Source: Mycobacterium sp. ACS1612
GTDB taxonomy: Bacteria > Actinomycetota > Actinomycetes > Mycobacteriales > Mycobacteriaceae
Direction: 5' to 3'
Length of the DNA: 36,859 bases
Assembly (NCBI RefSeq): GCF_001667505.1
Contig: NZ_LZHZ01000068.1
Coordinates: 1-36,859 of the forward strand
A program made the translations under genes and the position numbers. Shown here one piece after another: positions 7,497-16,056 of the stretch (position 1 is its first letter; each line of letters opens with the position of its first letter). The notes under the pieces are model-generated. The model was given only the letters and a program-made list of their open reading frames with translations. It made no database searches and was not told where the DNA came from.

Positions 7497-9197
7497 ATGA
7501 CCGTTTCTTCGCTGCCCACGTCACATCCGGCCTCGGGCACTGTTTTGCGGGGTGTTCCCGTAGTCCCGGGCGTGCAGTACGCACCGGTGATCAGGCCTGG
7601 CCGTCTGCCGGCCGTCGACGTCGCGACGGGAGCCGAGATCGCAGAAGCCGACCGCCCGGCCGAGGCAGCCCGATTCGCCGCGGCGGCCACCGCGGTGGCC
7701 GACCGACTGCGGGAGCGCGCCGCGCACGCAACCGGTGCCGCGTCGGAGGTGCTCGCCGCGACCGCGGCGCTGGCTCAGGACCGGGCCTGGCTGGGTGCCG
7801 CCGAGAAGCGCATCAAGGGCGGCACGCCGGCGGTTGCGGCGGTGTCCGCGGCGGCCGAACAGTTCATCGACATGTTCACTCAGATGGGCGGCCTGATGGC
7901 CGAGCGCGTCACCGACCTACGGGACATCCGCGACCGGGTGATCGCGGAACTGTCCGGCCTGCCGGAACCGGGTGTCCCGCTGCCCGACCTTCCTTCCATC
8001 TTGTGCGCCGAAGATCTTGCCCCTGCCGACACCGCGGGCCTGGATCCCACTCTTGTTGTCGCCCTTGCCACTACGCGGGGCGGCCCGACCAGCCACACCG
8101 CGATCATCGCCCGGCAGTTGGGTATCCCGTGCGTGGTGGCCGTCGACGGACTCGACGACGTCGAGGCAGGCACCATGGTGCTCGTCGACGGCATGCTGGG
8201 CACCCTGACGGTGTCACCGGACCACACCGCCGCGGGCGAGACCGCCGACGCCGCGGCGCGCCAGGCCGAACACGTATCGCACTGGTCCGGCCCGGGAGCC
8301 ACCGCCGACGGACATGCCGTCGCGGTCCTCGCCAACGTCCAGGACGGCGCCGCCGCCCGCGCCGCCACCGAGACTCCCGCGGAGGGCGTCGGCCTGTTCC
8401 GCACCGAACTGTGCTTCCTCAACCGGGACACCGAGCCGACGGTCGACGAGCAGGCCGACATCTATGCCGAAGTGCTGCAGGCGTTCTCGGGCCACAAGGT
8501 GGTGATCCGAACGCTGGACGCCGGTTCCGACAAGCCGCTGAAGTTCGTCGGTCACCCGGACGAAGCAAATCCCGCGCTCGGTGTGCGGGGCATCCGCATC
8601 GCCGCGGGCAATCCCGGACTGCTGGACCGCCAGTTACAGGCCATCGCCGTCGCCGCAGACCGCACCGGAAATCAACCGTGGGTGATGGCGCCGATGATCG
8701 CCACCGCGCAGGAAGCGAAAGAATTTGCCGCCAAGGCACGTTCGCAGGGACTGACCGCAGGGGTGATGATCGAGGTGCCCGCCGCGGCGTTACTCGCCGA
8801 CCGGATTCTCGAACACGTGGATTTCCTGTCGATCGGCACCAACGACCTGGCGCAGTACACGATGGCCGCAGACCGGATGTCCGCCGATCTCGCGACGCTG
8901 ACCGACCCGTGGCAACCCGCGGTGCTGGCGCTGGTGGCCATGACGGTTCGGGCGGGTACCGCGGCGGGCAAGCCGGTCGGGGTGTGCGGTGAGGCCGCCG
9001 CCGATCCGCTGCTCGCGTGTGTGCTGACCGGACTCGGCGTGACGTCGCTGTCCGCGGCAGCCGCCGCGATACAGGGGGTCGGGGCGAAACTCGCTCAGGT
9101 GACACTGCAGCAGTGCCGGGACGCGGCGGCCAAAGTGCTCGACACCGCGAGTCCGGCAGCCGCCAGGGGTGCCGCCTTGGCCGCGCTCCGGAATTAA
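7497..9197 (+). CDS. ptsI: PTS enzyme I (phosphoenolpyruvate-protein phosphotransferase)
   Basis: 566 residues, close to the usual 570. Enzyme I takes phosphate from phosphoenolpyruvate and gives it to HPr. The active His200 lies in GGPTSHTAIIARQLGIP. The C-terminal PEP-binding barrel shows GLFRTELCFL, ALGVRGIR, SIGTNDLAQYTMAADR and GVCGEAAADP with the catalytic Cys. The ATG at 7497 was chosen because the HPr-binding N-terminus aligns from there and the promoter fits a leaderless start; an in-frame start at 7431 would lie upstream of the promoter. The gene is divergent from fruR-fruK-fruA-ptsH, giving a self-contained PTS in one locus. Confidence 0.95.
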   Translation: MTVSSLPTSHPASGTVLRGVPVVPGVQYAPVIRPGRLPAVDVATGAEIAEADRPAEAARFAAAATAVADRLRERAAHATGAASEVLAATAALAQDRAWLGAAEKRIKGGTPAVAAVSAAAEQFIDMFTQMGGLMAERVTDLRDIRDRVIAELSGLPEPGVPLPDLPSILCAEDLAPADTAGLDPTLVVALATTRGGPTSHTAIIARQLGIPCVVAVDGLDDVEAGTMVLVDGMLGTLTVSPDHTAAGETADAAARQAEHVSHWSGPGATADGHAVAVLANVQDGAAARAATETPAEGVGLFRTELCFLNRDTEPTVDEQADIYAEVLQAFSGHKVVIRTLDAGSDKPLKFVGHPDEANPALGVRGIRIAAGNPGLLDRQLQAIAVAADRTGNQPWVMAPMIATAQEAKEFAAKARSQGLTAGVMIEVPAAALLADRILEHVDFLSIGTNDLAQYTMAADRMSADLATLTDPWQPAVLALVAMTVRAGTAAGKPVGVCGEAAADPLLACVLTGLGVTSLSAAAAAIQGVGAKLAQVTLQQCRDAAAKVLDTASPAAARGAALAALRN

Positions 9198-9215
9198 TCG
9201 GACCGCAGTCCGGTT
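9196..9215 (+). terminator. Small hairpin after ptsI
   Basis: An 8-base stem (AATCGGAC at 9196-9203 with GTCCGGTT at 9208-9215, one G-U pair) has a 4-base loop. It begins within the ptsI stop codon and ends 9 bases before the pirin gene. There is no U tract, so it may be a weak terminator or a processing site. Confidence 0.35.
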
Positions 9216-9224
9216 AACCTCGAT

Positions 9225-10229
9225 ATGCCTGCTATCACCGCTGACACGCTCAAGTTGCCGCGCATCACCACGCCGGCGCCCGGCGACACCGAGCGCCCGG
9301 TCCGATCCATCACCACGGGCCCACACGGGTACGAGGGCGAGGGCTTTCCTGTCGTCCGCGCGTTCGCCGGTGTGAGCGCGGCGGACCTCGACCCGTTCGT
9401 CCACATGGACCAGATGGGCGAAATCGAGTACCAACCGGGTGAGCCCAGGGGCACCGACTGGCATCCGCACCGCGGCTTCGAGACGGTCACCTACATGATC
9501 GACGGCCGGTTCGCCCACCAGGACTCGCACGGCGGCGGCGGTCTGATCACCGACGGCGCCACGCAGTGGATGACGGCAGGATCGGGCATTCTGCACATCG
9601 AAACCCCGCCGGCCGAACTGGTCGAGAGCGGAGGCGTGTTCCACGGCATCCAGCTGTGGGTGAACCTGCCGCGCAAGGACAAGTTCGCCGCGCCGAAGTA
9701 CCAGGCCATCGAAGGCGGCCAGGTGAAGCTGGTGTCGTCGGACGACGGCGGCGCGCTGGTACGCATCATCGCGGGCGACGTCGGCGACCACGTTGATCCG
9801 ATGTCGCCGCCGGAGCGGCTCCGGGGCCCAGGCGCCACCCACACGCCAATCACGTTGGCCCACGCCACGATCGAGCCCGGCGCCCGGCTGAACCTGCCGT
9901 GGAACCGCGACTTCAACGCGCTGGTGTACGTGTTGTCGGGCCGCGGCTGTGTCGGACCGGTCGGCCATCCGATCCATCAGGGTCAGCTCGCGGTGCTCGG
10001 CCCCGGCGACCTGATCACCGTGGCGGCCGAACCGACACAGGAGACCCGGCGCCCCGCGCTCGAGGTTCTGCTGTTGGGCGGCAGGCCGATTCGCGAGCCG
10101 GTCGTCCAATACGGCCCGTTCGTGATGAACTCTAAATCCGAACTCATCGAAGCCATGGAGGACTTCCAGGCAGGCAAGTTCGGCGTCGTGCCACCGAACG
10201 CGCTGATGCCCCACCGGCCGCTCGGCTAG
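9225..10229 (+). CDS. Pirin family protein
   Basis: 334 residues with the two-cupin pirin architecture. The N-terminal cupin carries the metal-site pattern HPHRGFETVTYMIDG (two His, then Glu two residues before the TVTY) and, further on, QDSHG and ILHIE. PGEPRGTDWHPHRGFE and SGGVFHGIQLWVNLP are pirin signatures. Pirins are iron-binding proteins; some oxidise quercetin and others interact with transcription factors or pyruvate dehydrogenase, so the substrate here is unknown. It lies 27 bases after ptsI on the same strand with a hairpin in between, and could be partly co-transcribed with it. Nothing in the context links it to sugar uptake. Confidence 0.9.
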   Translation: MPAITADTLKLPRITTPAPGDTERPVRSITTGPHGYEGEGFPVVRAFAGVSAADLDPFVHMDQMGEIEYQPGEPRGTDWHPHRGFETVTYMIDGRFAHQDSHGGGGLITDGATQWMTAGSGILHIETPPAELVESGGVFHGIQLWVNLPRKDKFAAPKYQAIEGGQVKLVSSDDGGALVRIIAGDVGDHVDPMSPPERLRGPGATHTPITLAHATIEPGARLNLPWNRDFNALVYVLSGRGCVGPVGHPIHQGQLAVLGPGDLITVAAEPTQETRRPALEVLLLGGRPIREPVVQYGPFVMNSKSELIEAMEDFQAGKFGVVPPNALMPHRPLG

Positions 10230-10269
10230 CCCCTGCTAGATCGTCGCCCGAAATGGGTAACCCCCAGCG

Positions 10270-10458
10270 ATGAGTGGTACCGATAAAGCCAGGAATAAGC
10301 TGGACCAGTTCAGGGGCAAGGCCAAGGCCGCCATGGCCCGTGCAACCAACGACCGCGAGTTGGAAGCCCAAGGCAGAGCCGACGAACGGGCCTCCCATCT
10401 CAAGGGTGCGGCCGAGAAAGTTAAGGACGCGTTCCGTCCCCGCCGGCGTGGCATGTAG
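10270..10458 (+). CDS. CsbD-like small stress protein
   Basis: 62 residues, highly charged and helical. The pattern KARNKLDQFRGKAKAAMARATNDRELEAQGRADE followed by HLKGAAEKVKDAF fits the CsbD family, small cytoplasmic proteins often induced in general stress. The molecular role is not known. It starts 40 bases after the pirin gene and ends 18 bases before the DUF1206 gene. No clear ribosome site precedes the ATG, only GGGTAA about 12 bases upstream. Confidence 0.75.
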   Translation: MSGTDKARNKLDQFRGKAKAAMARATNDRELEAQGRADERASHLKGAAEKVKDAFRPRRRGM

Positions 10459-10476
10459 CCCGGCATCTGGCCACCA

Positions 10477-11300
10477 GTGACACTCGCCGACCCGGCCGAT
10501 GCCGTTCGCTCCGCCGTCGACCACCCGGCCGCGCACGTCGCGGCCCGCGTCGGCTATGTGATCAGCGGGCTGATTCATCTACTGATCGGCTACCTGATCG
10601 TCCGGATCGCGACGGGCTCGAGCGGCGTCGCCGACCAGACCGGAGCGCTGCGGACCGTCGCCATGACCGTCGGAGGCAACGTCGTGTTGTGGGCGATCGC
10701 GATCGCCTTGATTCCATTGACGCTGTGGCGCGTCGCCGAGACGATCCTCGGCCTGCACCCAGGCGAGCACGGTCGCTCAAGTGAGGATCCGAGAGACTTC
10801 CGATGGACGAGTCGGCTCAAGGCTCTCGGGCTCGCGGTGGTGTACACCGCGGTCGGCGTCACGGCCGTGCAATTCGCCCTCGGCAGAAGAAAGTCCGGTG
10901 CCGCCGAGAACGCGGGGCTCAGCGCGCGGCTGATGCGGTCGGTGGAGGGTAAGGCCGTCCTCGTGGCGATCGGCCTCGTCATCGTCGGCATCGGCTGCTA
11001 CTTTGCGTACAAGGGCGCATCACGCAGGTTCTGCAACGACCTCACGTCGACGCCAGGAACGGTGGTCACCGTGCTGGGCGTATTCGGTTACGTGGCAGAA
11101 GGTCTGGTTTCGCAGGTGCTGGCGCATTGGTCGTCGTGGCGGCGGTCCGCGCCGACCCGTCGAAAGCCACGGGCCTCGACGGTGCGGTGAAGACACTCCA
11201 GCACGGCCCCTACGGCACCCTGCTGGTGCTGTGTGCGGCGCTGGGATTTGTGGCCTACGGCTGCTACAGCTTTGCGTTGAGCCGCTATTCGAGGATGTGA
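10477..11300 (+). pseudogene. DUF1206 integral membrane protein, broken by a frameshift near 11104
   Basis: The reading frame from the GTG at 10477 gives a multi-helix membrane protein with two DUF1206-like repeats (VGYVISGLIHLLIGYL and KALGLAVVYTAVGVTAVQFALG), and starts a third with FGYVAEG. It then shifts into unrelated Arg/Ser-rich sequence and stops at 11190. From 11106 a second frame continues the family sequence exactly (GFAGAGALVVVAAVRADPSK, then ATGLDGA, LLVLCAALGFVAYGCYSF) to a TGA at 11298-11300. One missing base between about 11101 and 11106 explains this. Restored length is about 275 residues, normal for the family. DUF1206 function is unknown. The lesion could be a real mutation or a sequence error; the downstream frame looks well conserved, which favours a recent event or an error. 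Confidence 0.8.
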
Positions 11301-11312
11301 CTTCGGTTAGCC

Positions 11313-11337
11313 GTCGGCGCTGGTGCGCCAGCGCGAC
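11313..11337. terminator. Hairpin between the convergent DUF1206 and hydroxylase genes
   Basis: The arms GCGCTGG (11317-11323) and CCAGCGC (11328-11334) enclose a 4-base loop. Three more pairs (GTC 11313-11315 with GAC 11335-11337) follow a one-base bulge. It lies in the 40-base gap between convergent genes, where a bidirectional terminator is expected. No U tract is present. Confidence 0.5.
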
Positions 11338-11340
11338 GAA

Positions 11341-12213
11341 TCACTCGATGGTGGCTACAGAAGGCCTGCCGAGTCGGTACCAGGCATAGCGGCATCGGAG
11401 ATAGAACAGTCCCCATTTACGTGGATCGACATTCAATCTATGTAGCCGCAAACGTTCATAGTGCTGCCGTGCAGCCAGCACCTCGAATTCTTCAACCTCA
11501 ACAGACTTCACAATGGGGACGGCCCGGGATTCGCCGGGTGTCCGCATGAGCGGAGGGTACGACTCATCCCCGAACATGCGATCGATGGTTTCCTGCGTCA
11601 GCAACATGTCCCAGATCAAGTGGAACCGCTCGGTCTCTCCACCGTTGTAAGCAGAGTGAATGCATCCGTTGTGGAAGAAATAGACCCGCCCCGGCTGGAA
11701 ATGGAACAGATCGCCGTCGAGGAGAACGAGTGCCTGAGGATTCGTCACGATAGGGAGATGAAACCGCACGGTGAAGTACCAGCGCCGGCCCTGCCACCAG
11801 CAGCTGTTCACTTTGTGCGGAGCCAACCCGCCGTGCGCTCCCAATCCGTTCAATCGCATGTTGATCAAGTGCGGAAACATGGCGACGAAATCAGCTAGTG
11901 CCGGATAGATCGCCGCATGGTGGAAGCGCTTGCCCTCCATGGCTATCGATCCAATCCCGCTGGAGTCAGCGAAATCTCCTGATTCGTTGAAGAGCGAGAA
12001 TTGAATAGCCTTCCCCGTCGGCCTGGTCCAGTTCGAGGGATGATCCTTGGCCTGCACTTCCGACGGCGCGTTGCGGGAGACGAGACAATTCAGCTCATCT
12101 GTTAGAGCCGAGTAGAAGCTCGGGTCGAGCGTGAACAAGTCCGCGCATTTGAGAGCATCTGCCCGGTGGAACTCGCCCCTGGCGATGCCCTCAAACAAAA
12201 CGTCCGCGTCCAT
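11341..12213 (-). CDS. Aspartyl/asparaginyl beta-hydroxylase-like protein
   Basis: 290 residues. The centre resembles the double-stranded beta-helix of 2-oxoglutarate/iron dioxygenases of the Asp/Asn hydroxylase type: HGGLAPHKVNS, then WYFTVRFHLPIVTNPQAL, then RVYFFHNGCIHSAYNGGETERFHLIWDMLL, matching the family's His near an Arg-x-His and the later H-x-N-x-G-x-x-x-R. It may hydroxylate a peptide or a peptide-like natural product; the substrate cannot be read. Over 11401-12060 I counted about 56% GC, well below the flanking genes, with unusual codon use, so recent acquisition is likely. The ATG follows GGGGGACAG, and a perfect TATAAT lies about 50 bases upstream of it. It has no clear partner gene. 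Confidence 0.7.
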   Translation of the reverse strand: MDADVLFEGIARGEFHRADALKCADLFTLDPSFYSALTDELNCLVSRNAPSEVQAKDHPSNWTRPTGKAIQFSLFNESGDFADSSGIGSIAMEGKRFHHAAIYPALADFVAMFPHLINMRLNGLGAHGGLAPHKVNSCWWQGRRWYFTVRFHLPIVTNPQALVLLDGDLFHFQPGRVYFFHNGCIHSAYNGGETERFHLIWDMLLTQETIDRMFGDESYPPLMRTPGESRAVPIVKSVEVEEFEVLAARQHYERLRLHRLNVDPRKWGLFYLRCRYAWYRLGRPSVATIE

Positions 12214-12689
12214 AACTGTCCCCCGTGGACAACTGGCCCTGGAGGCGCTCTTCGGGCAGCAAATTATACAGCTCCGTAATCAACGGCGATAGGCTGCAAC
12301 CAAACGCAGGGAATGCAAGAGCGGCTAACAAATCGGGGGCTCTCACAGTGGTTGCGGTCAGGCAGTCTTAGGCTCGTCACTGTGCCGAGGCGAGTAGCCG
12401 CCGAACGTTGGCGGCGGGTAGTACAACAGTCCGGGCAGCTTTCCACGGCCGAATATGTGTGCACAGCCGCGCGGGCAGGGATCGGGTCGAAGTCAGCCCT
12501 CATCGAGCAGGCCGCCATCACCAGACGCTCGACACCACTCGGTGGACCAGCGCGGAGGTTCTCGTAGAGCGACCGCAAGACGCCGGTGCCCCGGTCGTCT
12601 TCCATGAGATGAAGGGCCGGTGGTCGATCCTTCGGTGGTCATGGCCCGCTGCCTGATTGACGTTACTACGGACCCGCAGGGCGATGTTG
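12214..12689. other. Gap of about 480 bases without a supported gene
   Basis: Apart from the hydroxylase promoter at its left end, nothing convincing is seen. Open frames exist on both strands (12264-12605 minus, 12313-12567 plus), but they have no ribosome site, no recognisable domain and an Arg/Ser-rich composition. Composition is mixed, between that of the hydroxylase gene and the core genes. It may be the edge of an acquired segment or decayed coding sequence. Confidence 0.5.
12263..12268 (-). promoter_or_regulatory. -10 box upstream of the hydroxylase gene
   Basis: A perfect TATAAT on the minus strand, preceded by GCTG, lies 50 bases upstream of the start at 12213. No good -35 box stands 16-18 bases before it. 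The AT-rich box in a GC-rich chromosome supports a dedicated promoter for this gene. Confidence 0.5.
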
Positions 12690-13883
12690 CTAACCCTCGG
12701 CGGTCGGTCGCGACTGCAGCATCGGCGCGGCCGCGGAAAGAAGCTCGTCCCGATCCCCGTCCAGCGGCGGATAGATGCGTATGCCGTTGATCGCGCGCTT
12801 GGTGGCTTTGGCAGATTCACCGGCGTCCACTACGTGCCTGTCCCAGCCCTCGGTGTACACAGCGCCAGCTGGCCCGAGGTCCAGAACCGTGACATACCAA
12901 GGGATTCGAAGGGCGAGCAGCGGTTCACCGAGGAGATCGCTGATCACGTTGTAGCCGGCGTACCGGCCCATCGGCCTGCCGTGCTGACACGACATCACCG
13001 ACAAGTGCTCGTCGTCCATCCTGGCCGCGGCCACATCACCCGCGGCGAACACGTCGGGGACGTCGATGACACGCAGGTAGTCGTCGACCGGCACGCGGCC
13101 AAGGCGATCGCAGTGCACCCCCAGGTCCGCGGTCAGCGGGTTGGCGCGCATACCTGCACACCACACCACCGTCGCCGCGCTCAACCCCTCACCGGTCGAC
13201 AGGGTCACGCCGGCCTCGTCGATGGCGGTGACGCGCACGCCGAGCCTGGTGCGCACCCCGGTCGACGCCAGCGCCGCCTCGATCACTGGTCGCGCCGAGG
13301 CGCCCATGTCCGATCCGACGTGCGGGTTGTGGTCGATCAGGATGACCTGCGGGGCGCGGTCGGGAAACAGGCCTGCCAACCGGGCGGGCATCTCGCACGC
13401 GGTCTCGATTCCCGTCAGGCCCGCGCCCACCACGACGACAGTGCTGGCCGCCGGGTTGGTCGGGTCGAGACCCGCAAGGTGCCGTTGCAGCTTCATCGCA
13501 CCGTCGTAGGTATCGACGTCGAACCCGAACTCGTGCAGGCCGGGTAGGCCGGGCTTGACCACCTGGCTGCCCAGCGCGACGACGAGGCGGTCGTAGGTGT
13601 GCGTATCCGCCGACGTCGTTACGGTGTGCGCTACCGGGTCGATCGCCGTCACGTCGGCGGTGATGTGCTCGACGCCGGCAGGGCCGAGCACATCGGCGAG
13701 CGGAATCCGGCACGGCGTCAGGTCGGCCTCGTAGTTGCGCACCCGAATGTCGTGGTACGGCAGGGAACTCAGCACGGTGACCTGAACGTCATGAGTCGCA
13801 CCGAGTTCGTCGAGTCGCCGCGCTGCCCCGAGCGCTGCCCACAGGCCCGCGAAACCCGAACCGAGCACCAGCACCTCGCTCAT
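12690..13883 (-). CDS. NDH-2-like NAD(P)H:acceptor oxidoreductase (FAD/NAD-binding)
   Basis: 397 residues of the pyridine-nucleotide disulphide oxidoreductase fold. FAD-binding GSGFAG is at residues 8-13; the NAD-binding VVVVGAGLTGIETACEM follows near 150; the second FAD motif DVFAAGDVAAARM is near 280. The layout is that of type II NADH dehydrogenases and their relatives. No hydrophobic C-terminal anchor is visible, so membrane attachment is uncertain, and the electron acceptor is unknown. The start overlaps the stop of the FUSC transporter as ATGA, so the two are translationally coupled. Confidence 0.85.
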   Translation of the reverse strand: MSEVLVLGSGFAGLWAALGAARRLDELGATHDVQVTVLSSLPYHDIRVRNYEADLTPCRIPLADVLGPAGVEHITADVTAIDPVAHTVTTSADTHTYDRLVVALGSQVVKPGLPGLHEFGFDVDTYDGAMKLQRHLAGLDPTNPAASTVVVVGAGLTGIETACEMPARLAGLFPDRAPQVILIDHNPHVGSDMGASARPVIEAALASTGVRTRLGVRVTAIDEAGVTLSTGEGLSAATVVWCAGMRANPLTADLGVHCDRLGRVPVDDYLRVIDVPDVFAAGDVAAARMDDEHLSVMSCQHGRPMGRYAGYNVISDLLGEPLLALRIPWYVTVLDLGPAGAVYTEGWDRHVVDAGESAKATKRAINGIRIYPPLDGDRDELLSAAAPMLQSRPTAEG

Positions 13884-16021
13884 CGGCTCGACGTTACCGG
13901 CTGCGGGTAGAGCAGTTCGAGCTCACCGAGTTGGGCGGCCACCGCCGTCAGCGGCAAAGCGGCGGAAACCGCCAGTTCGTCGTCGGCGCCTTCGGCGCGC
14001 AGCGCCAGCACGAAGTCGTCACTGAGCGACTCGAATTCGCGCCCCGGATCTCCGGTCAGCCTTGCGCAGATCACGTCGGTGTGGATTTCGAGCACCTCGC
14101 GGGCGCGACGGTACGGCTCCAGCGGCGGGGGCACGACATCGGCGATCAACTCGGCGGCGGCGCGCACCCGGATCGCACGGTTGGCAGACCGTACCACCGG
14201 CGCGCGCATGGCAGTCGTGCCGCCGTTCTCCGAAAGGTATTGCCGCACCGCATCATCAACTGTGCGGGACGCCTCGAGGGCTTGATGGCTCAGCGCGATC
14301 ACCCGATCGGTGGCGGCTTCGGAGGCGCCGCGGGTGACGCGGTGGACGGCCTCGGCCAAGAACTCCGCACCGACCGTGCGCGCATCGGCGATCGCCTTAG
14401 ACACCGCCGCCGACGCGCCCCTAGGCCACAACAACAGCGATACCACGATGCCGACCAGTGCGCCGACGACAACGTCCTCGACGCGGATCAGGCCCACCTT
14501 CCACCCGGTCGGCACGATCAGGTTGAAGTTGATCAGCACCATCATCGTGAACGCCGCCTGCCCGGCGACGAACGAGTACACCTCAGGCACATACGCCGAT
14601 CCGAACGCGACGATCGGCAGCAGGATCCACAGCACGACGGGGTCGACGCCGAGGAACTCGATCACAACGGCGCCAAGGACGAAGCCGACCGCAGTGCCTG
14701 CCACCGCACGGATCACGCGCGTGCCCGTCGTCAGCGCGCTGCTGCGCAACACGGACATCGCGCCGAGCACCACCCAGAAACCGTGCTGGACGGGAAACAA
14801 GTGGGTGACGGCGACCGCGACGGCCAGCCCGAGGCCGGTGCGCAGGCTGTTGCGCAGCACCACCGTATCGGGGGCGAGGAACCCTCTGGTGATGGCCGCG
14901 ACCGCGACGGTTTCGGGCATCACCCAGTCGGCGGCGCCCGTATCGGGCAGGCGGCGGCCCAGCACACGCGCCCACACCGGCCGGGCGTCGGCGGCCGCCG
15001 CGTTGCGGATGATCCGGCCCGTCACCGCGATGGTGGCCGCGATCGTCCTGCGGTTCAACAGCTTTCGGCCGACCTGCACCGCCGTTTCGTCACTGGCTTC
15101 GTCCAGCACGGCGGTGATGTCCTCGCGGTAGTGACCCTGCGACACCGCCCGCAGTTCGGTCAACGCGTCGAGCAGATGCGCACTGCGCGCCAACCTCTCG
15201 GAGACATCGCGGATGCGCAGCACGGCCGCCGAGTCGCGGAGCACCCGCACCGCGGGCTCCTTCATCGCCCCGAGCATGGCGCCGGTGTCGTCGGAGATGC
15301 GATCGGACAGCCAGCCGAGGTCGTCGACCACCCGGACCAGCGCGCGGCTGCCCGCGGTCAATGCCACCGGCCGGTAGTCGGCGCCAAGGAACGCGGCGTC
15401 GAGCGCGTTCATCGCCTTGGTCAGTTCCCGTTCCGGCACGGTGCCCTCGAGTCGGTCCGCCAATCTGTTGCAGACGCGCGCCGCGTGCGCGCGCAGTTCG
15501 TCGTGATGGCGAGGGGGGAAGAGGAAAAGCGCGGCGGGCACGCACAGCGCCAACGCGATCAGCCAGCCGAGCAGCCGCTCGGGCAGAGGGCCGACGGGCG
15601 TGCAGGCAGGCAGGACGAACATCAACAGCGTCGCGCGTTGGCCCGCGGCGACGATCTCGCTGAGCACACCGGCGAAGATGACCGCGACGCCGAGCACGAA
15701 CATCGATACGACACTGAACCACGGGTGCGGCGCGACCAGGGTGCCGAGCGTGATGAGGATCGCGCCGTTGAATCCCAGGCCGCAGTAGGCCAGCGCCCGC
15801 GCGGGCCGGTTACCTGGAAAGTCGACGAGGATCAGCAGGGCCACCGAGCCGAAAATGGTGAACAACGGCGTCTGCGAACCGCCGACCGAGAAGCCGACGG
15901 CGGCGGCGATCGGTAGCACGATCGCGGCGCGGGAGGCGCGGCGCAGCGCGTCGAAGTCCGGGTCGCGCGCCCGAAGGCGATCCAGCACGTGGCGCAACAC
16001 CGCAGCCGTTTCAGAAGGCAA
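13880..16021 (-). CDS. FUSC-family (fusaric acid resistance type) membrane transporter
   Basis: 713 residues with two hydrophobic blocks, about residues 30-165 and 380-520, each followed by a long soluble helical region. This is the aromatic-acid exporter/FUSC layout. The second block has the typical LRTGLGLAVAVAVTHLF and HGFWVVLGAMSVLRSSALTTGTRVIRAVAGT sequence. Such proteins are thought to export aromatic or organic acids. The start is TTG at 16021, chosen because AAGGG stands about 9 bases upstream. The gene follows the TetR gene by 35 bases and overlaps the NDH-2-like gene, so an operon regulated by that TetR is likely. Confidence 0.85.
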   Translation of the reverse strand: MPSETAAVLRHVLDRLRARDPDFDALRRASRAAIVLPIAAAVGFSVGGSQTPLFTIFGSVALLILVDFPGNRPARALAYCGLGFNGAILITLGTLVAPHPWFSVVSMFVLGVAVIFAGVLSEIVAAGQRATLLMFVLPACTPVGPLPERLLGWLIALALCVPAALFLFPPRHHDELRAHAARVCNRLADRLEGTVPERELTKAMNALDAAFLGADYRPVALTAGSRALVRVVDDLGWLSDRISDDTGAMLGAMKEPAVRVLRDSAAVLRIRDVSERLARSAHLLDALTELRAVSQGHYREDITAVLDEASDETAVQVGRKLLNRRTIAATIAVTGRIIRNAAAADARPVWARVLGRRLPDTGAADWVMPETVAVAAITRGFLAPDTVVLRNSLRTGLGLAVAVAVTHLFPVQHGFWVVLGAMSVLRSSALTTGTRVIRAVAGTAVGFVLGAVVIEFLGVDPVVLWILLPIVAFGSAYVPEVYSFVAGQAAFTMMVLINFNLIVPTGWKVGLIRVEDVVVGALVGIVVSLLLWPRGASAAVSKAIADARTVGAEFLAEAVHRVTRGASEAATDRVIALSHQALEASRTVDDAVRQYLSENGGTTAMRAPVVRSANRAIRVRAAAELIADVVPPPLEPYRRAREVLEIHTDVICARLTGDPGREFESLSDDFVLALRAEGADDELAVSAALPLTAVAAQLGELELLYPQPVTSSR

Positions 16022-16056
16022 GAAGTGCGCCCTTCGGCCGTGCGACGTCGTGCCCG

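Noticed and set aside
8790..10214. Open frame of 474 codons on the minus strand
   Set aside because: Antisense to ptsI and the pirin gene; composition and lack of motifs mark it as a shadow.
12264..12605. Possible 113-codon gene on the minus strand in the gap after the hydroxylase
   Set aside because: No ribosome site, no domain, and a competing plus-strand frame of similar quality; it is upstream sequence of the hydroxylase promoter.
13931..15916. Open frame of 661 codons on the plus strand
   Set aside because: It is antisense to the FUSC transporter, rich in Arg/His/Asp without any domain or ribosome site. High GC makes such long mirror frames common; the minus-strand gene has clear family motifs.
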